Shown one piece after another: positions 27,356 through 37,265 of a DNA stretch of 64,000 bases (the stretch's first letter is position 1; each line of letters opens with the position of its first letter). The stretch is from positions 13,511 through 77,510 of the forward strand of contig CAZWIZ010000007.1 in assembly GCA_964634385.1 (NCBI GenBank), read 5' to 3'. A program made the translations under genes and the position numbers. The DNA is from JAFGXW01 sp964634385. GTDB taxonomy: Bacteria; Bacillota_I; Bacilli_A; Izemoplasmatales; Izemoplasmataceae. The notes below the pieces were generated by a model, which was given only the letters and a program-made list of their open reading frames with translations, ran no database searches and was not told the DNA's origin.

Positions 27356-28789
27356 ATGAAACTTTTTAATCAGACTAAAATAATCTGTACAATTGGACCG
27401 GCCAGTAATGATATTAATGTAATGAGAGATTTAATAAATGCAGGAATGGATGTTATGAGAATGAATTTCTCTCATGAAGATCAAGAAAGACATTTAGTTA
27501 GATTAAATACTTTACGTGTCTTAAATAAAGAACTTGGAACTCATGTAGCTGCGTTATTAGATACAAAAGGGCCGGAAATAAGGACTCATTCATTTAAAAA
27601 TGGAAAAGCGACTATTGTAAAAGATACTAAAGTTGTAATACATATGAAAGAGATTATCGGAAATGAATCAAGTTTTAGTATTACTTATCCATTTTTACAT
27701 GAAGATATTAAAATAAACGAGAAAATTTTAATTGATGATGGATATCTTAGTTTAACAGTTACTAGTATTGATGTTGATAAAAAGCTAGTAATAACAAAAG
27801 CTGATAATACACATACTATTAAAGATAGAAGAGGTGTTAACATACCTGGAGTTAAAGTGCGATTAGACTTTATATCAGAAAAAGATAAAAGTGATATTAT
27901 TTGGGGTTGTAAAAATGGAGTAGATTTTATTGCTGCATCTTTTGTTAGAAGAGCAAGTGATGTTTTAGAAATCAGAAAAATTATGAAAGAAAATAATAAT
28001 GAAAATATTCAAATTATTTCTAAAATAGAAAACAAAGAAGGTGTTCATAACATAGATTCTATTATTGATATATCTGATGGAATAATGATTGCACGTGGTG
28101 ATTTAGGGGTAGAAGTACCAGCTGAAGATGTTCCTGTAATTCAAAAATATATTATTGAAAGATGTCATAATAAAGGTAAAGTTAGTGTTACAGCTACACA
28201 AATGCTTGAATCAATGATAAATCATCCACGTCCTACAAGGGCGGAAGTTAGTGATGTTGCGAACGCGATATATGATGGTACAGATGCTATAATGTTAAGT
28301 GGAGAAAGTGCTGTTGGGTTGTATCCAGTTGAATCAGTAAAAGTAATGGGGAATATTGCAACTAAAATCGAGTCTTTAGTTGATAGATCTGTTTTAATTA
28401 AAAGAGCAAATAAAGAGAAAGGTCCTAAAGGAAATATTGAGAATGTAATTGCTTTAAGTATTGCATATACATGTATGCAAAGTAACGTAGAAGTTATTAT
28501 AACTCCTACAACAGGAGGTAATACAGCTCGTCTAATTTCAAAATTCAGACCAAATACACGAATTGTTGCGTTAACTCCAACAGATGAAATTGCAAGAAGT
28601 TTAGCATTGAACAGTGGAGTAGAAGCAAGAGTATTTAAATTGGAAAAAAATACGGAACAATTGATTGCTAAATCTATTCAACTGGCTAAAGATGAATATA
28701 ATTGTATTAAAGGTTGTAGAATCATATTAACTGGAGGTTTTCCGATAGGAACACCAACAAATTTTTTGCGGATAGTAGACGTAAAGTGA
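27356..28789 (+). CDS. pyk: Pyruvate kinase
   Basis: This 477-aa glycolytic enzyme converts phosphoenolpyruvate and ADP to pyruvate and ATP. Landmarks are TKIICTIGPAS, MDVMRMNFSH, LDTKGPEIRTH, the ISKIENKEGVHN active-site lysine region, IMIARGDLGVEVP and VSVTATQMLESM. The C-terminal PEP-utiliser-like extension of Bacillus pyruvate kinase is absent, giving the standard length. AAGGAGTG precedes the ATG, and the gene ends with TGA followed by a terminator. Confidence 0.97.
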   Translation: MKLFNQTKIICTIGPASNDINVMRDLINAGMDVMRMNFSHEDQERHLVRLNTLRVLNKELGTHVAALLDTKGPEIRTHSFKNGKATIVKDTKVVIHMKEIIGNESSFSITYPFLHEDIKINEKILIDDGYLSLTVTSIDVDKKLVITKADNTHTIKDRRGVNIPGVKVRLDFISEKDKSDIIWGCKNGVDFIAASFVRRASDVLEIRKIMKENNNENIQIISKIENKEGVHNIDSIIDISDGIMIARGDLGVEVPAEDVPVIQKYIIERCHNKGKVSVTATQMLESMINHPRPTRAEVSDVANAIYDGTDAIMLSGESAVGLYPVESVKVMGNIATKIESLVDRSVLIKRANKEKGPKGNIENVIALSIAYTCMQSNVEVIITPTTGGNTARLISKFRPNTRIVALTPTDEIARSLALNSGVEARVFKLEKNTEQLIAKSIQLAKDEYNCIKGCRIILTGGFPIGTPTNFLRIVDVK

Positions 28790-28819
28790 AAGCCTTAGCA
28801 TTGTTAAGGCTTTTTTTTT
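28790..28819 (+). terminator. Terminator after pyruvate kinase gene
   Basis: AAGCCTTA (28790-28797) pairs with TAAGGCTT (28805-28812), followed by a run of T. Confidence 0.85.
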
Positions 28820-28871
28820 AATTTTTTTTGCAACTTTTAACAAGGCTCTTCACATAAATTGTATTATATGA

Positions 28872-28900
28872 TACTATATAATATACACTACTATACAGTA
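28872..28900 (+). promoter_or_regulatory. Imperfect inverted repeat at PadR promoter
   Basis: TACTATATAATA (28872-28883) and TACTATACAGTA (28889-28900) form 12-bp arms matching at 10 positions, covering a TATAAT (28877-28882). This is a likely autoregulatory operator for the PadR protein encoded 16 bases downstream. Confidence 0.5.
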
Positions 28901-28915
28901 TGAAGGAGATAAATT

Positions 28916-29230
28916 ATGAGTATACAATTAAAAAAAGGTGTTTTAGATCTTATTGTATTAAGTAAAATAAATGAAAAAGACACGTATGGATATGATATTT
29001 ATCAAAGAATAAATAAGAATATGGGTATTAGTGAAAGTACAATCTATCCTATTCTTAGAAAATTTATTAAAAACGAATTTTGTGAAACGTATTTAAAAGA
29101 ATCTGTCGAGGGTCCACCAAGAAGATATTTTAGGATATCAAAACGAGGAGTAAGTAAATTACAAGAATTAAAATTAGATTGGAGAAGATTTGAAAACGTT
29201 GTAAACATATTACTTGCAAAAAACTTATAA
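28916..29230 (+). CDS. PadR family transcriptional regulator
   Basis: This 104-aa winged-helix protein has the PadR core: an N-terminal KKGVLDLIVLSKINEKDTYGYDIYQRI, recognition segment SESTIYPILRKFIKNEF, and the wing with GPPRRYFRISKRGVSKL. The dimerisation helix at the C-terminus is short. PadR proteins usually repress an adjacent exporter, and an RND pump gene lies 79 bases downstream in the same direction, followed by its own TetR gene. AAGGAGA precedes the ATG. Confidence 0.87.
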   Translation: MSIQLKKGVLDLIVLSKINEKDTYGYDIYQRINKNMGISESTIYPILRKFIKNEFCETYLKESVEGPPRRYFRISKRGVSKLQELKLDWRRFENVVNILLAKNL

Positions 29231-29252
29231 TAATGTTATTTTTTAATTATGC

Positions 29253-29270
29253 CGACCGACCATTCGGTCG
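29253..29270 (+). promoter_or_regulatory. TetR-type operator before the RND pump
   Basis: CGACCGA (29253-29259) and TCGGTCG (29264-29270) are perfect 7-bp arms with a 4-base spacer, strikingly GC-rich in this AT-rich region. TATAAT follows at 29272-29277, so a bound repressor would block the promoter. The TetR gene at the other end of the pump gene is the obvious candidate. Confidence 0.75.
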
Positions 29271-29309
29271 ATATAATTAATACACTAATATGAAAGATAG
29301 GTGGGTTAC

Positions 29310-32300
29310 ATGAAAAATTTAGTAAAATATTCCGTGGAAAAAGCAATCACTGTTTTTATGGCAGTCATTATAGTTGCGATATTTGGAGTGGTTTCTTTTA
29401 CAAGATTAACAACAGATTTATTTCCGAATATGAATATTCCTTATGCTGTTGTTGTAACGTCATATATAGGGGCAAGTCCTGAAGAGGTAGAAGAAATAGT
29501 TTCTAAGCCTTTAGAAGAATCATTTGCGACAACGACAAATGTTAAAAAATTATCTTCTATTTCTCAAGAACATGTTTCAATAATCATGTTAGAATTTGAA
29601 AGTGATACTAATATGGATAGTGCTATTATTGAGATGAGAGAAAAATTAGATATGGCATTAACTTCTCTCCCAGATGAAGTTGGCAATCCGATGATTATTA
29701 AAATAAATCCCGATTTGATGCCTATAATGCAATTTAGTGTTTCAAAAGAAGGCATGACGCAACAAGAATTAACTAATTTTGTTGATGAACAAGTTTTACC
29801 ACAAGTTGAACGAATAGGTGGAGTAGCTAGTGTGACTGTCAGTGGTGCGTATAAATCTGAAATAAGTGTTATTTTAGATGATGATGCTATTACTAATATT
29901 AATGCTGATATATCTGCAGCATTATTATCAATTGATCCAACAGATAGTATCGAAGATATTCAATTAGATAAAGAAATGATTTCAAATATATTAAAAGCAC
30001 AAAATTTCGAGTTCCCAGTTGGATATGTTAATGTTGATGGTATTAATTATTTAGTTCGGGTTGGGGATGAATATCAAGATTTAGATGAGATTAAAGAATT
30101 AACTATTTTTGACTTTAGTCCTTTAATTGATCCAATAACATTAGATGATATAGCTAATGTAACATTTGTTAATGCTAATGAAAAACAGTATTCAAAAGTT
30201 AATGGCGATAACGCTATAACTTTAACTGTACAAAAAAATAGTAATTATGCTACAACCGACGTTACAAAAAAAATCATTGACACAATGTTATTATTAGAAG
30301 AACAAGATGGATTAGAATATACAATTTTACTTGATCAAGGAGAATATATTAACTCAGCAACTGGTAGTGTAATAAATAATTTACTGATGGGGGCAGGACT
30401 TGCTATAATAATTTTGTTTTTCTTTTTAAGAAATTTAAAAGCAACATTTATTGTTGGAATTGCAATACCTATTAGTTTATTATTTGCAATAGTACTAATA
30501 TATTTATCAGGAATCACTTTAAATATTGTCTCTTTAGGTGGGTTAGCTTTAGGAATAGGGATGTTAGTTGATAATTCTATTGTAGTTATGGAGAACATCT
30601 TTAGATTTAAAAAAGAAGGGCTTTCAAGTAAAGAAGCTGCTATTAAAGGAACATCTCAAGTGGCTGGAGCAATCACAGCTTCAACATTAACAACAATTAG
30701 TGTTTTTATTCCTATTATCTTTATAGAAGGATTTATTAAAGAAATATTTATTCAAATGGCTTTAACTATTTCTTTTAGTTTATTAGCTTCATTATTGATT
30801 GCTTTGACATTAGTACCAAGTGTCGCATCAAAAATGTTCAAGGAAAACCAAAAAGATAATAAAGAATCAATTGGTTTAGAAAAAATGAAAAACGGATATG
30901 AAAAAGTATTTAAATTTTCATTTAAGTATAAAGCGATAATATTACCAGCAATTTTATTATTATTTATTGGATCGATCTTCTTAGCAAGTACTAATGGTTT
31001 TGAGTATTTTCCAGAAGCAGATGAAGGACAATTAACTATTACAGTGCAAAATCCAAAAAAAGATCCACTAAGTTTTAATGAGTTTACAGAAATATTAGAT
31101 GATATGAATACCGAGATATTACAATATGACTATGTAGAAACAGTCGGAATAACTTTAGGTGGACAACAAATGATGATTTTAAATGTTACTGATATAGATT
31201 CTGCAACTATAAATGTAATATTAGACCATAATAAAAATTTAAAAACGTCTGAAGTACAAGCAATTATGAGTGACATGTTTGATGAAAAATTTAATGATAT
31301 TGAATATACGATTTCAGGATCACAAGATTTAACAGCGATGTTAACAGGTAGTGGAATACAAATTCAGTTATCTGGATATGATTTAGATGTATTAAAAACT
31401 GAATCTATTAAAATATCAGAATTATTATCAACTGTTGAAGGATTAAAAGATATTGATAACGGCGTAGGTAAAGAAGCAGATGAAATCAAAATTACTGTAA
31501 ATAAATCAAAAGCAATTAAATACGGGGTAACAACAGCGCAAGTTATGGGGGTTGTTGCTGAAACTATTTCTAACGAAGAAGTTGTTACTAAATTATCAAT
31601 GAATGGTGATTTATTTGATTTGTACGTTTACGATCAATTTTCAAATGATAGTGACACAGTATATACTATAGAACAAATTGAAAATTTTGTAGTTGGAGTT
31701 AATATGATGAATCCTACTATTCCGGTATTAGTTAAAGACGTTGCTTCTGTTGAAATGATAAAAGGATTCACAACTATTAATCGTGAAAATGGAACACGTA
31801 TTTTAACTATATCAGCTACTTTTGATGAAAAATACAACGGTAGTTTAGTAAGCATAGATGTTGAAAATATTTTAAAAAATTATGATTTACCAGATGGATA
31901 TGAATATACTATTTTAGGTGAAAATGAAGAAACAATGGAAGCGTTTAAAGTTTTAGGGTTAGCTGTATTATTGGGAATAGTTCTTATTTATATGATTATG
32001 GCATCTCAGTTTCAATCATTAAAATATCCATTTATTATTATGTTTACAATTCCATTAGCCTTTACAGGTGGATTTTTAATTCTGTTTTTTGCGAATATGC
32101 CAATAAGTGTTGTTGCGGCAATTGGATTAATTATTTTAACGGGGGTAGTTGTTAATAACGGAATTGTCTTAGTAGATTATACAAATCAATTAGTTGATAG
32201 CGGACTTGAAATAAAGGATGCTTTACTTGAAGCAGGACGCACAAGATTAAGACCTGTTATTATGACTGCTTTAACTACTATATTAGCTTTAGTAACCATG

Positions 32301-32600
32301 GCTCTAGGTATTGGTGAAGGGTCAGAAATGATGCAGCCAATGGCTGTAACTAGTATTGGTGGACTAATTTATGCGACAATATTAACGTTAGTTATTGTTC
32401 CGGTAATGTATTATATTATTACTAAATATACAAGTCTAGTTTTAGGGATTCTAAGTATTATTATAATCGCATCAGTATCAATTGTTGCTGTACTAGTATT
32501 TAGTTATACATGGGCTATATATGCTGGACTAGCTTCAATAATAATAGTTATTTTACTTTTGATATATTTCTCAAAGAAAGAAGTTGAAATAAATGAATAG
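29310..32600 (+). CDS. RND efflux transporter permease
   Basis: This 1096-aa RND pump has one N-terminal helix, two large extracytoplasmic domains and two groups of membrane helices (about 350-520 and 880-1060), plus two extra C-terminal helices. The conserved SYIGASPEEVEEIVSKPLE, the proton-relay region GIGMLVDNSIVVMENI (Asp followed by Asn where Gram-negative pumps have Asp-Asp) and LTGVVVNNGIVLVDY are seen. ATG 29310 follows AGGTGG; a GTG at 29301 falls within that site. No membrane-fusion or outer-membrane partner is nearby, as expected for a cell without an outer membrane. Overlaps the TetR gene by 8 bases. Confidence 0.9.
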   Translation: MKNLVKYSVEKAITVFMAVIIVAIFGVVSFTRLTTDLFPNMNIPYAVVVTSYIGASPEEVEEIVSKPLEESFATTTNVKKLSSISQEHVSIIMLEFESDTNMDSAIIEMREKLDMALTSLPDEVGNPMIIKINPDLMPIMQFSVSKEGMTQQELTNFVDEQVLPQVERIGGVASVTVSGAYKSEISVILDDDAITNINADISAALLSIDPTDSIEDIQLDKEMISNILKAQNFEFPVGYVNVDGINYLVRVGDEYQDLDEIKELTIFDFSPLIDPITLDDIANVTFVNANEKQYSKVNGDNAITLTVQKNSNYATTDVTKKIIDTMLLLEEQDGLEYTILLDQGEYINSATGSVINNLLMGAGLAIIILFFFLRNLKATFIVGIAIPISLLFAIVLIYLSGITLNIVSLGGLALGIGMLVDNSIVVMENIFRFKKEGLSSKEAAIKGTSQVAGAITASTLTTISVFIPIIFIEGFIKEIFIQMALTISFSLLASLLIALTLVPSVASKMFKENQKDNKESIGLEKMKNGYEKVFKFSFKYKAIILPAILLLFIGSIFLASTNGFEYFPEADEGQLTITVQNPKKDPLSFNEFTEILDDMNTEILQYDYVETVGITLGGQQMMILNVTDIDSATINVILDHNKNLKTSEVQAIMSDMFDEKFNDIEYTISGSQDLTAMLTGSGIQIQLSGYDLDVLKTESIKISELLSTVEGLKDIDNGVGKEADEIKITVNKSKAIKYGVTTAQVMGVVAETISNEEVVTKLSMNGDLFDLYVYDQFSNDSDTVYTIEQIENFVVGVNMMNPTIPVLVKDVASVEMIKGFTTINRENGTRILTISATFDEKYNGSLVSIDVENILKNYDLPDGYEYTILGENEETMEAFKVLGLAVLLGIVLIYMIMASQFQSLKYPFIIMFTIPLAFTGGFLILFFANMPISVVAAIGLIILTGVVVNNGIVLVDYTNQLVDSGLEIKDALLEAGRTRLRPVIMTALTTILALVTMALGIGEGSEMMQPMAVTSIGGLIYATILTLVIVPVMYYIITKYTSLVLGILSIIIIASVSIVAVLVFSYTWAIYAGLASIIIVILLLIYFSKKEVEINE

Positions 32601-33177
32601 AAAAGATGAAATATTAGGCGCAGTAATATCAAAAATTCAAGAAGAAGGATTTTCAACAGATTTAACAATTTCACAAATAGCTAAAAAAGTTGATATTGGC
32701 AAAAGTACAATATATGAATATTTTAAAACAAAAGATGATATTTTTAAGGAAGCATTACTAAAAATATCTAGCGATAGTATTAATGCAATTATTAGTGTTG
32801 ATAATATCGAGTCTATGAGTTTTGAAGAAGCATTTAAAGTACAGTTTAAAAAAATATTAGAGGTTTCTTACAAAAGCAGATTAATTTATCAAGTATTTTC
32901 AAAGGATTTTATTCATAGAATGCCATCAAGTATAAAAGAAGATTTAAAACAAAGAATAAGCGGAACAAGAGAAACAATAGAAAATAGATTTATTATGATT
33001 TTTATCAAAGGAACGGAAGAAGGATTGTTACGTAAAAATATTAATCCAAGTAAAAGTCTTGTTTTTTCTAGTCTTATCGTAGGAGCTATTTTTAGATATT
33101 CAAATAGTACTGTAGAAATTTCATTAGATAATTTTGTTGATGAAATATATAAAACAATTGTCAAATTAGGAAATTAA
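32593..33177 (+). CDS. TetR family regulator of the RND pump
   Basis: This 194-aa protein has a TetR helix-turn-helix in the first 50 residues (TISQIAKKVDIGKSTIYEYFKTKDDIFKEAL) and a helical ligand-binding domain. It overlaps the RND gene by 8 bases and is therefore translated from the same transcript. The GC-rich palindrome ahead of the pump gene is the likely binding site, forming a negative feedback loop. ABC exporter gene downstream starts 39 bases after its stop. Confidence 0.9.
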   Translation: MNRKDEILGAVISKIQEEGFSTDLTISQIAKKVDIGKSTIYEYFKTKDDIFKEALLKISSDSINAIISVDNIESMSFEEAFKVQFKKILEVSYKSRLIYQVFSKDFIHRMPSSIKEDLKQRISGTRETIENRFIMIFIKGTEEGLLRKNINPSKSLVFSSLIVGAIFRYSNSTVEISLDNFVDEIYKTIVKLGN

Positions 33178-33216
33178 TAATATATTACTTAAATATTACG
33201 CAAGCGAGGTGTAAAA

Positions 33217-35472
33217 ATGTTAGAATTAAAAAACATATGTAAAGATTACAAAGTAGGTGAAGGATCTTTTAGAGCTTTAGAAGATATTTCTTTAAAATTT
33301 AGAAAAGGTGAATTTGTAGCTATTTTAGGACATAGTGGTTGTGGAAAAACAACAACATTAAACATTATAGGAGGATTAGATAGATATACAAAAGGGGATT
33401 TAATAATAAATGGAACATCGACCAAATCTTTTACAGAAAGAGATTGGGATGCTTATCGTAATAATAGTGTAGGTTTTATCTTTCAAAGTTATAACTTAAT
33501 TAATCATTTAACTGTGTTAGATAATGTTGAACTGGGATTAACCCTGTCAGGTGTTAATAAAATTGAAAGAAGAGCAAGAGCGATTGAAGTATTAAAAAAA
33601 GTAGGATTAGCTACTCAAATAAATAAGAAACCAACATTATTATCAGGAGGAGAAATGCAAAGAGTTGCGATTGCGAGAGCACTTGTAAATAATCCTGATA
33701 TTATGTTAGCTGATGAACCAACTGGCGCGTTAGATAGTAAAACAGCACGTGAGATATTAACTTTAATTAAAGAGATATCAAAAGATAAATTAGTAATTAT
33801 GGTTACTCATGAAGCAAAATATGCTGAAGAATATGCTTCGAGAACAATAAAATTATTAGATGGAAAAATAATTGAAGATAGTGATAAATATGCTGGCGAA
33901 GAAGATGAAACTGGATATATAGCAAATAAAACAGCAATGAGTTTTTGGACTGCTTTAAAACTATCTTTTAACAATTTAAGAACAAAAAAGTTTAGAACAA
34001 TAATTACTGCATTAGCTTCTAGTATTGGAATTATTGGAGTAGGATTAGTTTTGTCTATAAGTAATGGATTTTCCGGAATATTAGATGATTTAGAAAGCGA
34101 TCAATTAGTCGGACTTCCAATTATGATATCTGAAGGTGAACCAATGGTTATGGGGCCACCTTTGTCTAGAGAGACTTCAGATCCTGATACTGGAGAAGGT
34201 ACTGAAATTGTTGTTAACGATCCTGAAGACTATACTCATACAAATATAATTACTACAGATTTTGTTGATTATTTAAATTTAATGAATGATTCATATTATA
34301 CAACTATTCAATATAATTATGGATATCGTCCATTATTATTAATTGAAACTGATAATATTAGTAAAACAATAAATAATAGTGATATAAATTTTACTAGTTA
34401 TATTACTAAAGAAGATGAATTAGATCAATATTACGAAGTATTAGCTGGAGATTTTCCGAAAAACCCGTATGAAGTTACATTGCTTGTAAAAGATGGCAAC
34501 ATTGTTGATAAAGATGTTATTGAAACATTAGGGCTTAATTCTGATGATGAGATAAATTTTGATGATATTATTGGTTTAAATTTATATGTAGCTAAAAATC
34601 AAAATTATTATATTCAATCAGGTGATATATTTATTCCACAATTAGGTAATTTAGAGACAGTACTGGATAACGGAATTGAACTTACGATTACAGGAATAGT
34701 AAAACTGGTAGATGAATCAATTAGTCTTGGTGGAGATAATGGGATTTATTATTTATATAGTTTAGAAGAAGAATTAATAAATCTGAATATGGATTCTGAT
34801 ATTTGTGTAACTCAAAGTGCAACAAATACTTCAGTTTTAACAGGAGAGATTTTAACAGATGATGAAAAATTCAACACTTTATCCTTCTTAGGGTGTAATA
34901 ATACAACACCTAAATTAATAAGTATTTATACAGACAGCGTTGATAATAAAACAGCAATAAAAAATTATGTTAATGATTATAATATTGGATTATTAGAGGA
35001 TGATCAAATTGAGGAATTAGATTTAGCTGAAACTATTGGAGATACTATGGGTACGATTATTGGAATGATTTCTATAGTTTTAACAGCTTTTGCTTCTATT
35101 TCTTTAGTAGTATCTAGTGTTATGATTGGAATAATTATTTATATTAGTGTTTTAGAACGAACTAAAGAAATTGGAATTATTAGATCACTTGGTGGACGTA
35201 AAAAAGATATTAGTAGAATATTTAATGCTGAAAGTATTATAATAGGAGCTTTCGCAGGAATACTTGGAGTAACAATTACATTCTTATTAACATTCCCAAT
35301 TAATCTAGTTGTAGCTAAATTTGAAGAATCGTTAGTTGGAGTAGCGAAAGTAAATGTTCTTTACTTACTTGCTCTAATTGTTATTTCAACTGTTCTAACA
35401 TTCATTGGCGGATATATTCCTTCAAGAATGGCGGCTAAGAAAAACCCTGTTGAAGCACTAAGGGTTGAATAG
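33217..35472 (+). CDS. MacB-type ABC transporter, fused ATPase and FtsX-like permease
   Basis: This 751-aa fusion begins with an ABC ATPase of the LolD/MacB class (1-225): Walker A GHSGCGKTT, Q-loop FIFQSYNL, signature LSGGEMQRVAIARAL and Walker B MLADEPTGALDS. A membrane helix at about 262-283 leads to an extracellular domain of some 320 residues, then three helices in the FtsX-like permease (VSSVMIGIIIYISVLERTKEIGIIRSLGGRKKDI). The order ATPase then permease resembles MacB. The likely role is peptide or drug export, or envelope stress; it may share a transcript with the RND-TetR genes. GCGAGGTG precedes the ATG. Confidence 0.85.
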   Translation: MLELKNICKDYKVGEGSFRALEDISLKFRKGEFVAILGHSGCGKTTTLNIIGGLDRYTKGDLIINGTSTKSFTERDWDAYRNNSVGFIFQSYNLINHLTVLDNVELGLTLSGVNKIERRARAIEVLKKVGLATQINKKPTLLSGGEMQRVAIARALVNNPDIMLADEPTGALDSKTAREILTLIKEISKDKLVIMVTHEAKYAEEYASRTIKLLDGKIIEDSDKYAGEEDETGYIANKTAMSFWTALKLSFNNLRTKKFRTIITALASSIGIIGVGLVLSISNGFSGILDDLESDQLVGLPIMISEGEPMVMGPPLSRETSDPDTGEGTEIVVNDPEDYTHTNIITTDFVDYLNLMNDSYYTTIQYNYGYRPLLLIETDNISKTINNSDINFTSYITKEDELDQYYEVLAGDFPKNPYEVTLLVKDGNIVDKDVIETLGLNSDDEINFDDIIGLNLYVAKNQNYYIQSGDIFIPQLGNLETVLDNGIELTITGIVKLVDESISLGGDNGIYYLYSLEEELINLNMDSDICVTQSATNTSVLTGEILTDDEKFNTLSFLGCNNTTPKLISIYTDSVDNKTAIKNYVNDYNIGLLEDDQIEELDLAETIGDTMGTIIGMISIVLTAFASISLVVSSVMIGIIIYISVLERTKEIGIIRSLGGRKKDISRIFNAESIIIGAFAGILGVTITFLLTFPINLVVAKFEESLVGVAKVNVLYLLALIVISTVLTFIGGYIPSRMAAKKNPVEALRVE

Positions 35473-35484
35473 ATATATAATTAT

Positions 35485-35515
35485 AAAAGACAGTTTAATG
35501 AACTGTCTTTTATTT
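35485..35515. terminator. Terminator after the MacB-type exporter
   Basis: AAAAGACAGTT (35485-35495) pairs perfectly with AACTGTCTTTT (35501-35511). The flanking A and T runs allow action on both the exporter gene and the convergent radical SAM gene. Confidence 0.8.
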
Positions 35516-35543
35516 ACATATTTTTGATTGTTTTAGTGTTGTC

Positions 35544-37175
35544 TTAGTCTATGATATTTTCGTTAATTTCAAAAGTACTTCTTTGAAAATCTTTATAAAA
35601 TACAATGTAATAATTAGTATTATATTTGATAGTTACAGCGTGTTTATACAATGAGTTAATGCTTAAGTTGTTTAATTGTGATACTTTGTTATATAAATAG
35701 TTTTTTTCTTTTTTGGAAATATTATAGTTCCAAAAAATTTTAGGCTTTATTTTAGAACGATTTAAATAGTCTTTTTTTAATGTAAATATTATTTCCTCAT
35801 CATTTATATAATTAAATAATCTTTGATATACATCTTCAACTTGATAACCTTTAAATGAATAATTATTTGTTATATAAAATTCACCTATTTCTTTAAAAAA
35901 GTTATAAGGATTATTTGTGCTTAATATATAACTATGGAGATTATTACCGAAATATTCTTTGTTATGATAAATATCTAACATATGTTCAACTAAGTGGATT
36001 TCTTTTATATCTTTAATAGATAAACAGTCATTTTCAATTATTTCATAAGGAGCTTCATTATCATAAAGGTAATGATATTTACTAGCTTCTCTTCTTATTT
36101 TAGTGCCTTTTAGTAATTTCAAGAATCCTAGTTGAAGTTCTTTTGCGCCAAGATTATATACTTCATTAAAAGTATGTTTAAAGGAAGTTAAGTCTTCTTT
36201 TGGTAATCCAGCTATTAAGTCTAAATGAAGATCTATAGTTTTTTTCTCTTGAATTAAAACAATATTTTCAAATAGTTTTTTAGTATTTTGAAAACGATCT
36301 ACTAGTAAATTAGTTTCGTCATTAGTAGATTGAATTCCAATTTCAAATCGTATTAATCCTTTAGGAGCGTTGTTATTAAGATATTCTATAATTTTAGGGT
36401 CTAAAACATCTCCAGTAATTTCAAACTGAAAGATTGTTTTATGATTATTGTTTTCAATAATAAATTTAAATAATTCTAATGTTTTTTTATTGGCGTTAAA
36501 AGTTCTATCTAAAAACTTAATTGTTTTACTTCCGTGGTCCATTAAATATAAAATAACTTCTTTAACTTTATCCATATTGAAAAATCTTACTTTTTTTTCT
36601 AAAGATGACAAACAGTAACTACATTTATAAGGGCATCCTCTACTTGTTTCAATGTATGATATTTTATTAGGAATATGAGGAATATCAAAATCGAAAAAGT
36701 ATGGTAATTTCAAGTCATCTAAATTATCAATTTCTAATAACGGTGTATGAGTAATTTTATTATCTTTTAAATAAATTAAATTAGATATAGAACTGTAATC
36801 TTGATTAGAGTAAAGTGAATGTAATAACTTGTTAAAAGCTAATTCACCTTCGCCTTTGATAATGAAATCAACAGGATAGTTAGTTAAGAAATCGCTGGAT
36901 TCATAACTAACTTCCGGACCTCCAATAACAATATTAGAGCCTTCTAGAGATAACATTTTTAGTATATTTTTGAAAATATTAATATTCCAAATATAAATAC
37001 TGAATCCTAAAACATCAGGATTATATGAGGTTATATCACTAATAATTTTTTCAATATTATCTTTAATAGTATATTCATAGATATCAACATCAAAATCACT
37101 GTTTGCCTTTAAAAGACGAACAGCGTTATTAGTATGAATATATTTTGCATTAATGCTTATTAATAGAGTTTTCAT
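35544..37175 (-). CDS. B12-binding domain radical SAM protein (DUF4080)
   Basis: This 543-aa protein has an N-terminal cobalamin-binding-like Rossmann domain (about 1-130), a radical SAM TIM barrel with the 4Fe-4S cysteines Cys181, Cys185 and Cys188 in ETSRGCPYKCSYCLSS, and a C-terminal DUF4080-type domain. The classic cobalamin DxHxxG motif is not obvious, so B12 binding may be lost. The family is common in Firmicutes; the reaction is not known. It is a single-gene unit divergent from uvrB. Confidence 0.82.
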   Translation of the reverse strand: MKTLLISINAKYIHTNNAVRLLKANSDFDVDIYEYTIKDNIEKIISDITSYNPDVLGFSIYIWNINIFKNILKMLSLEGSNIVIGGPEVSYESSDFLTNYPVDFIIKGEGELAFNKLLHSLYSNQDYSSISNLIYLKDNKITHTPLLEIDNLDDLKLPYFFDFDIPHIPNKISYIETSRGCPYKCSYCLSSLEKKVRFFNMDKVKEVILYLMDHGSKTIKFLDRTFNANKKTLELFKFIIENNNHKTIFQFEITGDVLDPKIIEYLNNNAPKGLIRFEIGIQSTNDETNLLVDRFQNTKKLFENIVLIQEKKTIDLHLDLIAGLPKEDLTSFKHTFNEVYNLGAKELQLGFLKLLKGTKIRREASKYHYLYDNEAPYEIIENDCLSIKDIKEIHLVEHMLDIYHNKEYFGNNLHSYILSTNNPYNFFKEIGEFYITNNYSFKGYQVEDVYQRLFNYINDEEIIFTLKKDYLNRSKIKPKIFWNYNISKKEKNYLYNKVSQLNNLSINSLYKHAVTIKYNTNYYIVFYKDFQRSTFEINENIID

Positions 37176-37265
37176 TTAATCACCATATATATCTTATCAT
37201 AATAATGATTTAAATTATATGATGTGTTAAAATATAATAGACAAAAGCATTTAGGTGGTGATTAT

